Source: Microbacterium esteraromaticum (GTDB lineage Bacteria; Actinomycetota; Actinomycetes; Actinomycetales; Microbacteriaceae). From it: DNA of 64,000 nucleotides. The stretch is taken from assembly GCF_014084045.1 (NCBI RefSeq), contig NZ_CP043732.1, positions 3,224,001 to 3,288,000 on the forward strand. Direction: 5' to 3'. The translations under genes and the position numbers were made by a program. Positions 57,121-64,000 of this stretch are shown here, one piece after another. The notes beneath the pieces are model-generated. The model was not told the origin of the DNA. It saw nothing but the letters and a program-made list of their open reading frames with translations, and did not search any database. Every line of letters begins with the position of its first letter. Position 1 is the first letter of the stretch.

Positions 57121-58926
57121 CTAGTCGAACTTCGGGAGCAGCTCATCCATGGGCTGCGAAGAGGGGGCGACGCGGTAGGTCTTGAGCACCTGCGTCATCG
57201 CCTTCTGGAACGCGACGGCGGTGGCCGCGGAGTTCCTAATCTTAGTCGGCTCGTCGAGGGTGACCAGGACGACGTACTGCGGATCCTCGATGGGCGCGAT
57301 GCCCGCCATGTTGGTGAAGTAGACGCCCTTCTTGTATCCGGGCTTGTCGAGGTTGGGCTTCTGCGCGGTTCCGGTCTTCATGCCGATCCGGTAGCCGGGC
57401 ACGGCGACCGTCTTGGCGAGGCCGCCCTGGACGGCGACGTTCTCGAGCATCCGTCGGACCTGCGCCGCGGTGTCCTCGCTGACCACCTGGGTCGCCTCCG
57501 GCCGGTCGGCCTCGACGACGGTGCCGTCGGGCATCGTGCACGACTCGACGAGCGAGAGGTCGAGCCTCTTTCCCCCGTTGCCGAGCGCCTGGTACGCACC
57601 GGCGATCTGAGCGGGGGTGACGGTGAACGCCTGCCCGAACGTGGTGGTGTAGAGGGTCTGACCTCGCCACTTCTCGAGGTCGGTGATCTGGCCGGACTGT
57701 TCTGCGGGGAAGCCCACCGCGGTGCGTGCTCCGACCCCGAACTTCTGCAGGTAGTCGTAGCGCGTCTCGGGCGCGATCATCGTGCCGAACTTCGACAGCG
57801 AGACATTCGAGGAGTCGATCAGCGCGCCGGCGAAGGTGTACTGGTACACGGGGTGGGAGAACGGGTCGTTGACCTCCGCGCCGTTCGGGAAGTGCTCGCG
57901 CGACGGCGCGGTCACCGTTGTCAGCGGGGTGGCCGCCCCCTGGTCGAGCACCGCCGCGGCCGTGATGGGCTTGAAGGTCGAGCCGGGCTCGTAGGCGTCC
58001 GAGAACACCTGGGACTTCCAGTATTTGGGGTCGACGGAGTCGATGTCGTTGGGGTCGACGGCGGGGTATTCCGCCATGGCCCGGATCTTCCCCGTCTTCA
58101 CCTCCACGACGGTGACCGAGCCGGCCTGCGCACCCTGCTTCTGCGCCTCCTCGGCGATCATCTGCTGCAGGTACCAGTTCAGGTCGCTGTTGATCGTCAG
58201 CTGCACGGTGCCGCCGTCGGTCGCGGGCGTGATCTGCTCGCTGCCCGGGATCTTCACGCCGCCCTGACCGCGGAGGTACGTCATCTCGCCGTTCTTCGCG
58301 GCGAGGCACGAGTCCTCGATGCGCTCGATGCCGTACTGAGCTTTGCCCGACCCGTCGAGGAAGCCGAGCGCCGTCCCCGCGACCGCGCCGTTCGGGTAGA
58401 CGCGCACGGAGCGCGGCTTCATAGCGATGTAGGCGAGCCCGTCTTCGGTCTTCAGCTCGCGCAGCTGCAGGTACTGCTCGGTGCTGAGGCCGTTGGCGAG
58501 CACGAGGTACTGGGAGTTCGGATCCTGCGCGAGCTTCTTCGAGACGCTCTCGCGCAGCTCGTCGACATCGAGACCGGCGATGCGCGCGATGCGCTCACTG
58601 GCCTCGTCCCAGCTGAGCTTCGGCTTCTTCTTCGGATTGGGCTCCTCCTCGAACTCGCGGATGAGCAGCGGAGAGAGCTGCGCGTCGTAGACGAGAACGC
58701 TCGAGGCGAGCACGGTGCCGTCCGAGTCGGTGATGTCGCCGCGCGCGCCGGCGATGACCTGCGTCGATCCGAGGTTGCCGGTGTTCACGCCCTCGGCCAC
58801 GTGATCGTCCGCGTGGACCATCTGGATGTCGACGAGCCGGAACACGAACGCCCCGAGCACCGCGAGGATCACGGCGAGGGCGGCGACGGTGCGTCGGCGC
58901 TGTGAGCGAGTTGCTCGAGTCGTCAT
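57121..58926 (-). CDS. ftsI: FtsI/PBP2b-type septal transpeptidase
   Basis: 601-aa class B penicillin-binding protein that cross-links septal peptidoglycan with FtsW. A membrane anchor (residues about 13-35) precedes the dimerisation domain with GDITDSDGTVLASS. The transpeptidase has SxxK as EPGSTFKP (catalytic Ser316), SxN in DSSNVSLSKFG and KTG in MKTGTAQ. No PASTA domains follow. The ATG at 58926 lies 20 nt after the ftsL stop. Confidence 0.97.
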   Translation of the reverse strand: MTTRATRSQRRRTVAALAVILAVLGAFVFRLVDIQMVHADDHVAEGVNTGNLGSTQVIAGARGDITDSDGTVLASSVLVYDAQLSPLLIREFEEEPNPKKKPKLSWDEASERIARIAGLDVDELRESVSKKLAQDPNSQYLVLANGLSTEQYLQLRELKTEDGLAYIAMKPRSVRVYPNGAVAGTALGFLDGSGKAQYGIERIEDSCLAAKNGEMTYLRGQGGVKIPGSEQITPATDGGTVQLTINSDLNWYLQQMIAEEAQKQGAQAGSVTVVEVKTGKIRAMAEYPAVDPNDIDSVDPKYWKSQVFSDAYEPGSTFKPITAAAVLDQGAATPLTTVTAPSREHFPNGAEVNDPFSHPVYQYTFAGALIDSSNVSLSKFGTMIAPETRYDYLQKFGVGARTAVGFPAEQSGQITDLEKWRGQTLYTTTFGQAFTVTPAQIAGAYQALGNGGKRLDLSLVESCTMPDGTVVEADRPEATQVVSEDTAAQVRRMLENVAVQGGLAKTVAVPGYRIGMKTGTAQKPNLDKPGYKKGVYFTNMAGIAPIEDPQYVVLVTLDEPTKIRNSAATAVAFQKAMTQVLKTYRVAPSSQPMDELLPKFD

Positions 58927-58946
58927 GCGCTTCTCCGTCCGGTGGG

Positions 58947-59561
58947 CTATCGGGTGACGGGGGTGGGAAGCCCGTCGGTGACGACGGGCGGGGCGGCTGG
59001 TTCGATCGGCGTGACCGCGATGTCAGAGACGGATTCGGCCGCTGCTGTGTCGTCCCCCGCTGCCGCGTCATCCTCTGCCGTCGGGGTCTCCTCCGCGGGC
59101 GGGACGGGCGAGGCGAGCAAGGCGTTGCCGACCACCGTGCCGCCGTTCGGGTTGACGGTGGATGCCCAGCTCGCGCCGTCCCCCGCCCCGAGCACCTGTC
59201 CGTCGCTGAGCCGCAGATACGATGCGGAACCCGCGACGACGAGGCCCATGGCATCCGCTTTGGCCGCCAGCGCCTGCGGAGAGCTCATGCCCACGAGCTG
59301 CTCGTGCAGCGCCTGCTTCTGCAGGCCGAGCTCGTGCTGCTGGCTGTTCAGGCCGGCGAGCACGAAGGCGTCCTGCGTGGTGGCGAGCGAGATGCCCATC
59401 TGGGCGGCGCCGATGGCCAGCGCGCCGCCGACGGCGAGCGCGGCGTACGCGAGCCGCGGTCGTCGCCTGGCTGCCGGAGCCGTGACGGGGGCGAGCCGCG
59501 GACGCGGCGGCTCTGTGCGCGGTGCGGGCCGTGGCTGCACGCGGGCGGTCTGGAGGCTCAT
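58947..59561 (-). CDS. ftsL: FtsL-like divisome protein
   Basis: 204-aa bitopic protein recognised by layout and position. A Pro/Arg-rich cytoplasmic part (residues 1-36) precedes one membrane helix (about 37-56), then a short coiled coil with [19 protein letters not shown] and the FtsL-like region [21 protein letters not shown] in part. A long Ala/Glu/Pro-rich C-terminal tail follows, unusual for FtsL. The ATG at 59561 overlaps the rsmH stop (ATGA). Confidence 0.85.
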   Translation of the reverse strand: MSLQTARVQPRPAPRTEPPRPRLAPVTAPAARRRPRLAYAALAVGGALAIGAAQMGISLATTQDAFVLAGLNSQQHELGLQKQALHEQLVGMSSPQALAAKADAMGLVVAGSASYLRLSDGQVLGAGDGASWASTVNPNGGTVVGNALLASPVPPAEETPTAEDDAAAGDDTAAAESVSDIAVTPIEPAAPPVVTDGLPTPVTR

Positions 59562-60496
59562 GCCGACTCCCTCAGCTTCTCTGCGGCACGCAGCCGCACC
59601 GGGATGGCGCGCGGGTTGCGCGCCTTCTCCTCGTCGCCTGCCAGCTCAGCGCCCTTCGTGAGCACGCGGAAGCGGGGGGCGTGCTCGGGCAGCTCCACCG
59701 GGAGCCCGGCGGGTGCGGTCGACGAGGATGCCGCGGTGAACGCCTGCTTGACGAGGCGGTCCTCCAGCGACTGGTACGCCATGACGGCGATCCTGCCGCC
59801 GACGGCGAGCGCGTCCATCGCCGCCGGGATGGCGTCGGCGAGCACGCTGAGCTCGGAGTTCACCTCGATGCGCAGCGCCTGGAAGACGCGCTTGGCGGGG
59901 TGGCCGGCGCGCTGCGCCGCGGCGGGGGTGGCCGCGACGAGCAGGTCGACGAGTTCTCCGGAGCGGGTGAGGGGATGCCGGGCCCTGGCTTCGACGATGA
60001 ACCGGGCGTAGCGGCCGGCGAGCTTCTCCTCGCCGAACCGCTCGAAGATGCGCCGCAGCTGGCCCTCGCTGTACTCGGCCAGGATCGTGGCGGCCGTGCG
60101 GCCCTTGGTCTGGTCCATCCGCATGTCGAGGGGGGCGTCCTTCGAGTATGCGAAGCCGCGGTCCGCCTCGTCGAGCTGCAGCGACGAGACGCCGAGGTCG
60201 AACAGGATCGCGGAGGCTCCCTGCGCGTGCAGGCCGATCTCGTCGTACACCGTGTGCACGAGCGTGACGCGGTCGCCGAAGGGCGCGAGGCGCTCGCCCG
60301 CGATGCGGAGAGCGTCGGTGTCGCGGTCGAGGCCGACGAGGCGGATGCCGGGGAAGCGCTCCAGGAACGCCTCCGAGTGGCCGCCCATGCCGAGCGTGGC
60401 ATCGACGAGCACCGCGCCGTCCTGCTGCAGCGCTGGTGCGAGCAGCTCGATGCAGCGTTCCAGCAGCACCGGGGTGTGGATGTCGCGGATGCTCAT
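59558..60496 (-). CDS. rsmH: 16S rRNA (cytosine1402-N4)-methyltransferase
   Basis: 312-aa SAM-dependent methyltransferase (MraW). It shows [13 protein letters not shown], the SAM site [14 protein letters not shown] (residues about 33-46), [33 protein letters not shown] and [14 protein letters not shown]. The ATG at 60496 ([12 protein letters not shown]) has GGGAGAAG 5 nt upstream and is preferred over the longer frame. It is the second gene of the dcw cluster, 96 nt after mraZ; that gap shows no clear promoter. Confidence 0.97.
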   Translation of the reverse strand: MSIRDIHTPVLLERCIELLAPALQQDGAVLVDATLGMGGHSEAFLERFPGIRLVGLDRDTDALRIAGERLAPFGDRVTLVHTVYDEIGLHAQGASAILFDLGVSSLQLDEADRGFAYSKDAPLDMRMDQTKGRTAATILAEYSEGQLRRIFERFGEEKLAGRYARFIVEARARHPLTRSGELVDLLVAATPAAAQRAGHPAKRVFQALRIEVNSELSVLADAIPAAMDALAVGGRIAVMAYQSLEDRLVKQAFTAASSSTAPAGLPVELPEHAPRFRVLTKGAELAGDEEKARNPRAIPVRLRAAEKLRESA

Positions 60497-60592
60497 GATC
60501 TTCTCCCGTGACCTCCGGCTCTGATTCCTCTCCGCTCGACCCGGCACCGGGGAAGTGTGTCGGGGCGGAGCGGCGAGGCATCACAGCCGTGG

Positions 60593-61024
60593 TCAGAACA
60601 AGCCGGGAATCACCTCCTGTTCCAGATCGGCGTAGGACTCTTCATTGCTCTCGAGGTACTCATTCCAGGCGGTGGCGTCCCAGATCTCGGCGTGGGCGCC
60701 TACGCCGGTGACGACCAGTTCCTTCTCCAGGCCCGCGTACTGACGCAGGTGGGCCGGGATGGTGATGCGGTTCTGGCTGTCGGGCATCTCCGCGCTCGCG
60801 CCCGAGAGGAACATGCGCAGGAAGCTGCGCGCCTGCTTGTCGGTGAGCGGGGCCTGACGGATCCGCTCGTGCTTGGCCTCGAACTCAGCGGTGCTGAACA
60901 CGTACAGGCAGCGCTCCTGGCCGCGGGTGACCACGATGCCGCCGGCGAGGTCCTCGCGGAACTTCGCAGGAAGGATCACGCGGCCCTTGTCGTCGAGCTT
61001 CGGCGTGTGGGTACCCAGCAGCAC
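60593..61024 (-). CDS. mraZ: MraZ transcriptional regulator
   Basis: 143-aa AbrB-like regulator with two SpoVT/AbrB repeats: [21 protein letters not shown] in part (residues about 4-25) and [20 protein letters not shown] (about 74-93). MraZ represses its own dcw operon by binding tandem TGG-type repeats. The start is GTG 61024. Three decamer repeats at 61065-61091, about 41 nt upstream, are the likely binding sites. It heads the division operon. Confidence 0.97.
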   Translation of the reverse strand: MLLGTHTPKLDDKGRVILPAKFREDLAGGIVVTRGQERCLYVFSTAEFEAKHERIRQAPLTDKQARSFLRMFLSGASAEMPDSQNRITIPAHLRQYAGLEKELVVTGVGAHAEIWDATAWNEYLESNEESYADLEQEVIPGLF

Positions 61025-61064
61025 TGGCCATCACCCCCTCTGCGTCCGGCCAACTCGAGGTGCG

Positions 61065-61091
61065 CACCACTTTACTCCACTTCGCTCCACT
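61065..61091 (-). promoter_or_regulatory. MraZ box: three direct repeats with 10-nt period
   Basis: On the minus strand AGTGGAG, AGTGGAG and AGTGGTG start every 10 nt (61085-61091, 61075-61081, 61065-61071). This matches the known MraZ operator design of helically phased GTGG repeats close to the mraZ start. Confidence 0.75.
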
Positions 61092-61173
61092 TTCCTACGA
61101 GAATCCACCCCGATTCCTGTCGATCTCCCGAGAGAGGTGCGGCCGAGGCCCGTGATTCCGCGGCACGGGACGC

Positions 61174-61212
61174 GTGGAGGGCAGTGGAGGGCTGGTGGAG
61201 GACCAGTGGAGG
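61174..61212 (+). repeat. Second GTGGAGG array in opposite orientation
   Basis: GTGGAGG occurs four times on the plus strand at 61174, 61184, 61195 and 61206 (spacings 10, 11 and 11). It has the same core as the MraZ box but points the other way, and lies between the mraZ box and the DUF3040 terminator. It may be a second MraZ-binding cluster. Confidence 0.6.
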
Positions 61213-61232
61213 AGAATCCGCGACGAAGGCAC

Positions 61233-61263
61233 AAAAAAACCCGGATGCACGGCATCCGGGTTT
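61233..61263 (-). terminator. Rho-independent terminator of the DUF3040 gene
   Basis: Perfect stem AAACCCGGATG/CATCCGGGTTT with a CACGG loop, followed on the minus strand by a run of U residues. It is the most classical terminator in the window and separates DUF3040 from the mraZ control region. Confidence 0.9.
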
Positions 61264-61277
61264 CTCAGTGGGTCAGA

Positions 61278-61664
61278 TCAGCGTTCGTCTTGGCGCCGAT
61301 CCCAGCGATCGTTCATGCGATCCATGAAGGAGGAGTCCTGCGACTTCGGAGCGCGCTGCTTCGTCGACGTCGAGGGGGCGGAGGTGCGGCGCACGGGTGT
61401 GAACGCGAGGATCGCGCCGCCGAGCATCGCAAGGAAGGCGACCACGCCGACGATGATGCTGCCCGCCACGCCGATCGCATCGCCGGCCGCGACGGCAGCC
61501 ACGAGACCGCCGATGCCTGCGAGCAGCAGGAGCGCGCCGTACACCAGGTTGCGGTAGCTCAGAGCGCGGTCGCCTGACGGCGCCGTGACGACGTCCGCGT
61601 CGTGCTGGAGGAGATGGCGCTCCATCTCATCGAGCATGCGCTGCTCTTGTTCGGAAAGAGGCAT
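61278..61664 (-). CDS. DUF3040 membrane protein
   Basis: 128-aa actinobacterial protein next to mraZ in many genomes. The N-terminus MPLSEQEQRMLDEMERHLL is the family hallmark. Two hydrophobic stretches follow (residues about 38-62 and 64-90: NLVYGALLLLAGIGGLVAAV, AGSIIVGVVAFLAMLGGAIL in part), then a basic tail. Function unknown. The ATG at 61664 has GAGGGGG upstream; a TAGACT box at 61693-61698 is the likely promoter. Confidence 0.92.
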   Translation of the reverse strand: MPLSEQEQRMLDEMERHLLQHDADVVTAPSGDRALSYRNLVYGALLLLAGIGGLVAAVAAGDAIGVAGSIIVGVVAFLAMLGGAILAFTPVRRTSAPSTSTKQRAPKSQDSSFMDRMNDRWDRRQDER

Positions 61665-61692
61665 GTCGAACCCCCTCGGTTTCGGTCTGTCA

Positions 61693-61698
61693 AGTCTA
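61693..61698 (-). promoter_or_regulatory. Candidate -10 box of DUF3040
   Basis: TAGACT on the minus strand, about 28 nt upstream of the DUF3040 ATG, so the leader would be about 20 nt and include the GAGGGGG site. Confidence 0.45.
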
Positions 61699-61748
61699 CC
61701 CGCGCGCAGGGCGGCGGGCTACCCGAGCACCCCTGGATTGCCTGCATC

Positions 61749-61754
61749 TAGGCT
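61749..61754 (+). promoter_or_regulatory. Leaderless promoter -10 box of the polyprenyl synthase gene
   Basis: TAGGCT ends 7 nt before GTG 61762 and decides that start over the longer open frame. Confidence 0.6.
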
Positions 61755-61761
61755 GGGAATC

Positions 61762-62838
61762 GTGCCATCCTCACCCGTCACCGATGCCATCGCAGACAGA
61801 CTCGACCACTTTCTGCAGAGCATCCGCTCGCGCGGAGCCGAGTACGGGCCCGACGCCGAGCTCTTCCTCGGCGCCGCAGCCGCGACGCTGCAGGGAGGAA
61901 AGCGCCTGCGCGCTCGCTTCGCGCACGCCGGCTGGCTCGCCGCGGGCGGCGACGGCACCGCGCCCGACGCCGCACTGTGGGGACTCGGCGCCGCGCTGGA
62001 GGTCTTCCAGTCGGCCGCACTCGTTCATGACGATCTGATCGACAACTCCGACACCAGGCGCGGACGGCCCGCATCCCATCGCGCCCTCGAGGCCGCCCAC
62101 CGGGATGCCGGATGGCACGGCGATGCGGAGGCCTTCGGCCGTTCGGCGGCCGTGCTGCTCGGCGATCTGCTCGTCGCGTGGAGCGATGATCTGCTCGAGG
62201 AGAGCCTGCGCGGGCATCCTCATGCCGCTGCCACCCGCGCGGAGTACGCGCGCATGCGCCGCGACGTGACCGTCGGCCAGATGCTCGACATAACAGAGGA
62301 GTCGGCATGGAGCGTCAACCCGCCCTCTTCGCTCCTCGAGCGTGCGCTGCGCGTCGCGGCACTCAAGTCCGCGCGCTACAGCGTCGAGCAGCCGATCCTC
62401 CTCGGCGCGACGCTCGCGGGCGCCGATGACTCGCTGCTCGAGGGCCTTCGCGCCTTCGGGCATCCGGTAGGCATGGCCTTCCAACTGCGCGACGACGTGC
62501 TCGGCGTGTTCGGCGATCCGACCGTCACCGGCAAACCCGCCGGCGACGACCTGCGCGAGGGCAAGCGGACCGCACTCATCGCGATCGCTCGCGATGCACT
62601 CGACGACGACGCGCGCCGGCACCTTGACGCGCGGATCGGCGATCCCGACCTCAGTGCCGCCGAGGTGGCGCAGCTGCAGGAGCTGATCCGCGAGTCGGGC
62701 GCGGCCGAGCAGGTGGAGCGCATGATCGCGGCGTACACGGAATCAGCCGCACGCGCCCTCGACGCCGCGGCACTGAACACCAGGGCCGCGCAGACGCTGA
62801 ACGAGCTCGCCACGGCTGCGATCGCACGATCGGCCTGA
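61762..62838 (+). CDS. Polyprenyl (geranylgeranyl-type) diphosphate synthase
   Basis: 358-aa all-trans prenyl synthase that extends allylic diphosphates with IPP. It shows GGKRLRARF, the first Asp-rich motif DDLIDNSDTRRGRP (about residues 94-107), QMLDITEESAW, and the second Asp-rich motif FQLRDDVLGVFGDP (about 244-257) followed by GDDLREGKRTALI. Chain length is not deducible; products could feed menaquinone, carotenoids or polyprenyl carriers. The GTG at 61762 follows TAGGCT by 7 nt. Confidence 0.94.
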   Translation: MPSSPVTDAIADRLDHFLQSIRSRGAEYGPDAELFLGAAAATLQGGKRLRARFAHAGWLAAGGDGTAPDAALWGLGAALEVFQSAALVHDDLIDNSDTRRGRPASHRALEAAHRDAGWHGDAEAFGRSAAVLLGDLLVAWSDDLLEESLRGHPHAAATRAEYARMRRDVTVGQMLDITEESAWSVNPPSSLLERALRVAALKSARYSVEQPILLGATLAGADDSLLEGLRAFGHPVGMAFQLRDDVLGVFGDPTVTGKPAGDDLREGKRTALIAIARDALDDDARRHLDARIGDPDLSAAEVAQLQELIRESGAAEQVERMIAAYTESAARALDAAALNTRAAQTLNELATAAIARSA

Positions 62839-62861
62839 CCGGCCTGCGCGCCGACCCGCCG

Positions 62862-63206
62862 TCAGGCGAGAGTGCGCGCGACGCGGCGGACCTCGCTCTT
62901 GTGCCCGGCGAGCAGAGCCGCGATCGGCGTGCGTCCGAGACTCTCCTCCTCGGCGAGCAGCCAGTCGATGATCTCGTCATCAGAGAACGATGCATCCTGC
63001 AGCGCCATGATCGTGCCGCGCAGCGACGGCAGCGGACGGGCGTCGACGATGAACACCGCGGGAACAGCGAAGGCGCCACCGCGGCGGGAGCCGATCAGAT
63101 AGTGCTCATCGAGCAGTCGACGCACACGTCCAGGGGTCTCGCCGAGGGCCTCGGCGAGCTCGGGGATCGTCAGCCAGGAGGAGGGATCAGCAGCGTTCTC
63201 AGACAC
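62862..63206 (-). CDS. Rv2175c-like DNA-binding protein
   Basis: 114-aa protein matching mycobacterial Rv2175c, a winged-helix DNA-binding protein that is a substrate of a Ser/Thr kinase there. N-terminal helix-turn-helix WLTIPELAEALGETPGRVRRLLDE (in part, residues about 10-34), then GAFAVPAVFI and a C-terminal helical region (DASFSDDEIIDWLL). It starts at GTG 63206, 6 nt after GATAGT. It is convergent with the polyprenyl synthase gene, a conserved actinobacterial pair. Confidence 0.88.
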   Translation of the reverse strand: MSENAADPSSWLTIPELAEALGETPGRVRRLLDEHYLIGSRRGGAFAVPAVFIVDARPLPSLRGTIMALQDASFSDDEIIDWLLAEEESLGRTPIAALLAGHKSEVRRVARTLA

Positions 63207-63212
63207 CCCTCC

Positions 63213-63218
63213 ACTATC
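63213..63218 (-). promoter_or_regulatory. Candidate leaderless -10 box of the Rv2175c-like gene
   Basis: GATAGT on the minus strand ends 6 nt before GTG 63206. The spacer GGAGGG could also act as a ribosome binding site, so leaderless status is less certain here. Confidence 0.4.
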
Positions 63219-63256
63219 TCATCCGAGGCATCGCGGATCGTGTCGCGGAACGGCGA

Positions 63257-63283
63257 TCACTCCAGTCACTTCAGTCACACCAG
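63257..63283 (+). repeat. Three tandem 9-bp repeats next to a TTGACA box
   Basis: TCACTCCAG, TCACTTCAG and TCACACCAG follow one another without gaps and end at TTGACA (63284-63289). They lie 60-86 nt upstream of the LysM gene. This looks like a regulator-binding array at a -35 box. Confidence 0.55.
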
Positions 63284-63289
63284 TTGACA
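63284..63289 (+). promoter_or_regulatory. Candidate -35 box of the LysM gene
   Basis: TTGACA, a perfect consensus -35 box, 54 nt upstream of ATG 63343. No good -10 hexamer lies 16-18 nt downstream, so an activator or a variant sigma factor may be needed. Confidence 0.45.
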
Positions 63290-63342
63290 ACGGTTTACAT
63301 GCGTGTCAGCGTTTCTTCTGGACTCACCGGGAGAGAGACGAT

Positions 63343-64000
63343 ATGAGCATCAGCACACCGCGCACCGTCCCGGTGCGACTCGCCGCACCGGCGGCCGTCA
63401 TCGGAACGCTCGCCGCAGCGCTCTCCGTCGCCCCTGCCGAGGCCGGCGAGATCCGCTCCCAGGGGACGGCCGACACGGCGCCGCACATGCGGGCGCTCAC
63501 CGCCGTGCACGACGCCGGCCGCGGCGTCGTCCACGCGTCAGCGGCTCGTCCCTCCGCCTACACGATCAAGCCGGGCGACACCGTCTCGTCGATCGCCAGG
63601 AAGCACGGGGTCTCCACAGCCGATCTGCTCGCATGGAACGGTCTGGGCTGGCGAACCGTCATCTACCCCGGTCAGACGCTGCGCCTCTCCCCCGCGGCCG
63701 CGCAGGCTGCTCCCGCCGCTGTGCCGGCTGCCTCGACGGCCCCCGGTGCCGCGGCCACCCACACCGTCGTCCGCGGCGACACCGTCTACGCCATCGCGAA
63801 GAAGTACCGCACCACGGTGTCGGCCATCATGTCGCTCAACTCCCTCGGCGGATCGGCCATCATCCGGCCCGGGCAGACGCTGCGCGTCGCGGGCGCCCCG
63901 GCGGCCGCCCCGGCACTGCAGCCCGTCGCCGCCACCACGCCGGCGGCCGCGCCGACCGCGCACACCGTCGCGGCGGGCGACACGCTCTTCGGCATCGCGA
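63343..64000 (+). CDS. LysM-repeat exported protein, N-terminal part
   Basis: At least 219 residues of a secreted wall-binding protein, cut by the right edge. An N-terminal signal peptide (about residues 1-35, with AAVIGTLAAALSVAPAEAG) is followed by LysM repeats beginning YTIKPGDTVSSIARKHGVS (about 73), HTVVRGDTVYAIAKKYRTT (about 140) and HTVAAGDTLFGIA (about 207), separated by Ala/Pro-rich linkers. Such proteins bind peptidoglycan and usually end in a lytic or peptidase domain that is not visible here. The ATG at 63343 has GGGAGAGAG upstream. Confidence 0.92.
   Translation, partial: MSISTPRTVPVRLAAPAAVIGTLAAALSVAPAEAGEIRSQGTADTAPHMRALTAVHDAGRGVVHASAARPSAYTIKPGDTVSSIARKHGVSTADLLAWNGLGWRTVIYPGQTLRLSPAAAQAAPAAVPAASTAPGAAATHTVVRGDTVYAIAKKYRTTVSAIMSLNSLGGSAIIRPGQTLRVAGAPAAAPALQPVAATTPAAAPTAHTVAAGDTLFGIA

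Noticed and set aside
55711..58905. 1064-aa open frame on plus across murF and ftsI
   Set aside because: Shadow of conserved genes, with low-complexity His/Arg/Asp composition.

Overview
The window is a high-GC (roughly 68-70%) chromosomal segment of an actinobacterium, most likely family Microbacteriaceae and close to Microbacterium. The evidence is gene content: WhiA, Wag31/DivIVA, SepF, Rv2175c-type and DUF3040/DUF3043/DUF4126 proteins, a diheme QcrC, actinobacterial cytochrome oxidase subunit IV (CtaF), and a dcw cluster without ftsA or minCD. It is core chromosome. No rRNA, tRNA, IS element, prophage, CRISPR array or integrase was found, and no gene-free stretch exceeds 300 bases. Species-level placement is inference.

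Layout. 1-7.1 kb (minus): 5' part of a superoxide dismutase, then whiA, rapZ, uvrC and uvrA. 7.1-11.2 kb (minus): a tightly overlapped MoxR/DUF58/DUF4129 envelope operon. 11.3-12.0 kb: an OhrR-like MarR regulator divergent from an 80-aa zinc-ribbon-like protein. 12.0-20.9 kb: uvrB, DUF4126, GNAT, coaE, rpsA, a stand-alone 5'-3' exonuclease, a PHP phosphoesterase and trpD. 21.1-29.7 kb: respiratory chain, with ctaE-qcrC-qcrA-qcrB on plus and ctaC-ctaD-ctaF on minus, separated by a GNAT and a rhodanese gene. 29.8-44.2 kb: erpA, M20 dipeptidase, DUF3043, pyrD, nrdR, hisD, a large membrane protein, dnaE, an ECF sigma/partner pair, Nudix, GNAT, rluD and lspA. 44.8-61.0 kb (minus): wag31, yggT, sepF, a frameshifted yggS, ftsZ, ftsQ, murC, murG, ftsW, murD, mraY, murF, ftsI, ftsL, rsmH and mraZ. 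61.3-64 kb: DUF3040, a polyprenyl synthase, an Rv2175c-like regulator and the 5' part of a LysM protein.

How the genes work together. The right part encodes septal peptidoglycan precursor synthesis (MurF, MurD, MurC, MraY, MurG), the septal synthase FtsW-FtsI with FtsL/FtsQ, the Z ring (FtsZ, SepF) and polar growth (Wag31). The middle encodes the bcc-aa3 respiratory supercomplex plus an Fe-S carrier. UvrA, UvrB and UvrC give a complete nucleotide-excision repair set.

The most informative non-coding signals are these: (1) many leaderless promoters, with a TANNNT-like -10 box lying 6-8 nt before the start codon; (2) terminator hairpins fused directly to the next promoter; (3) two opposed arrays of MraZ-box-like repeats upstream of mraZ; (4) a one-base frameshift that cuts the conserved C-terminus off YggS; (5) a palindrome overlapping the promoter of the gene divergent from the OhrR-like regulator. 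No wholly new multi-gene system was evident.
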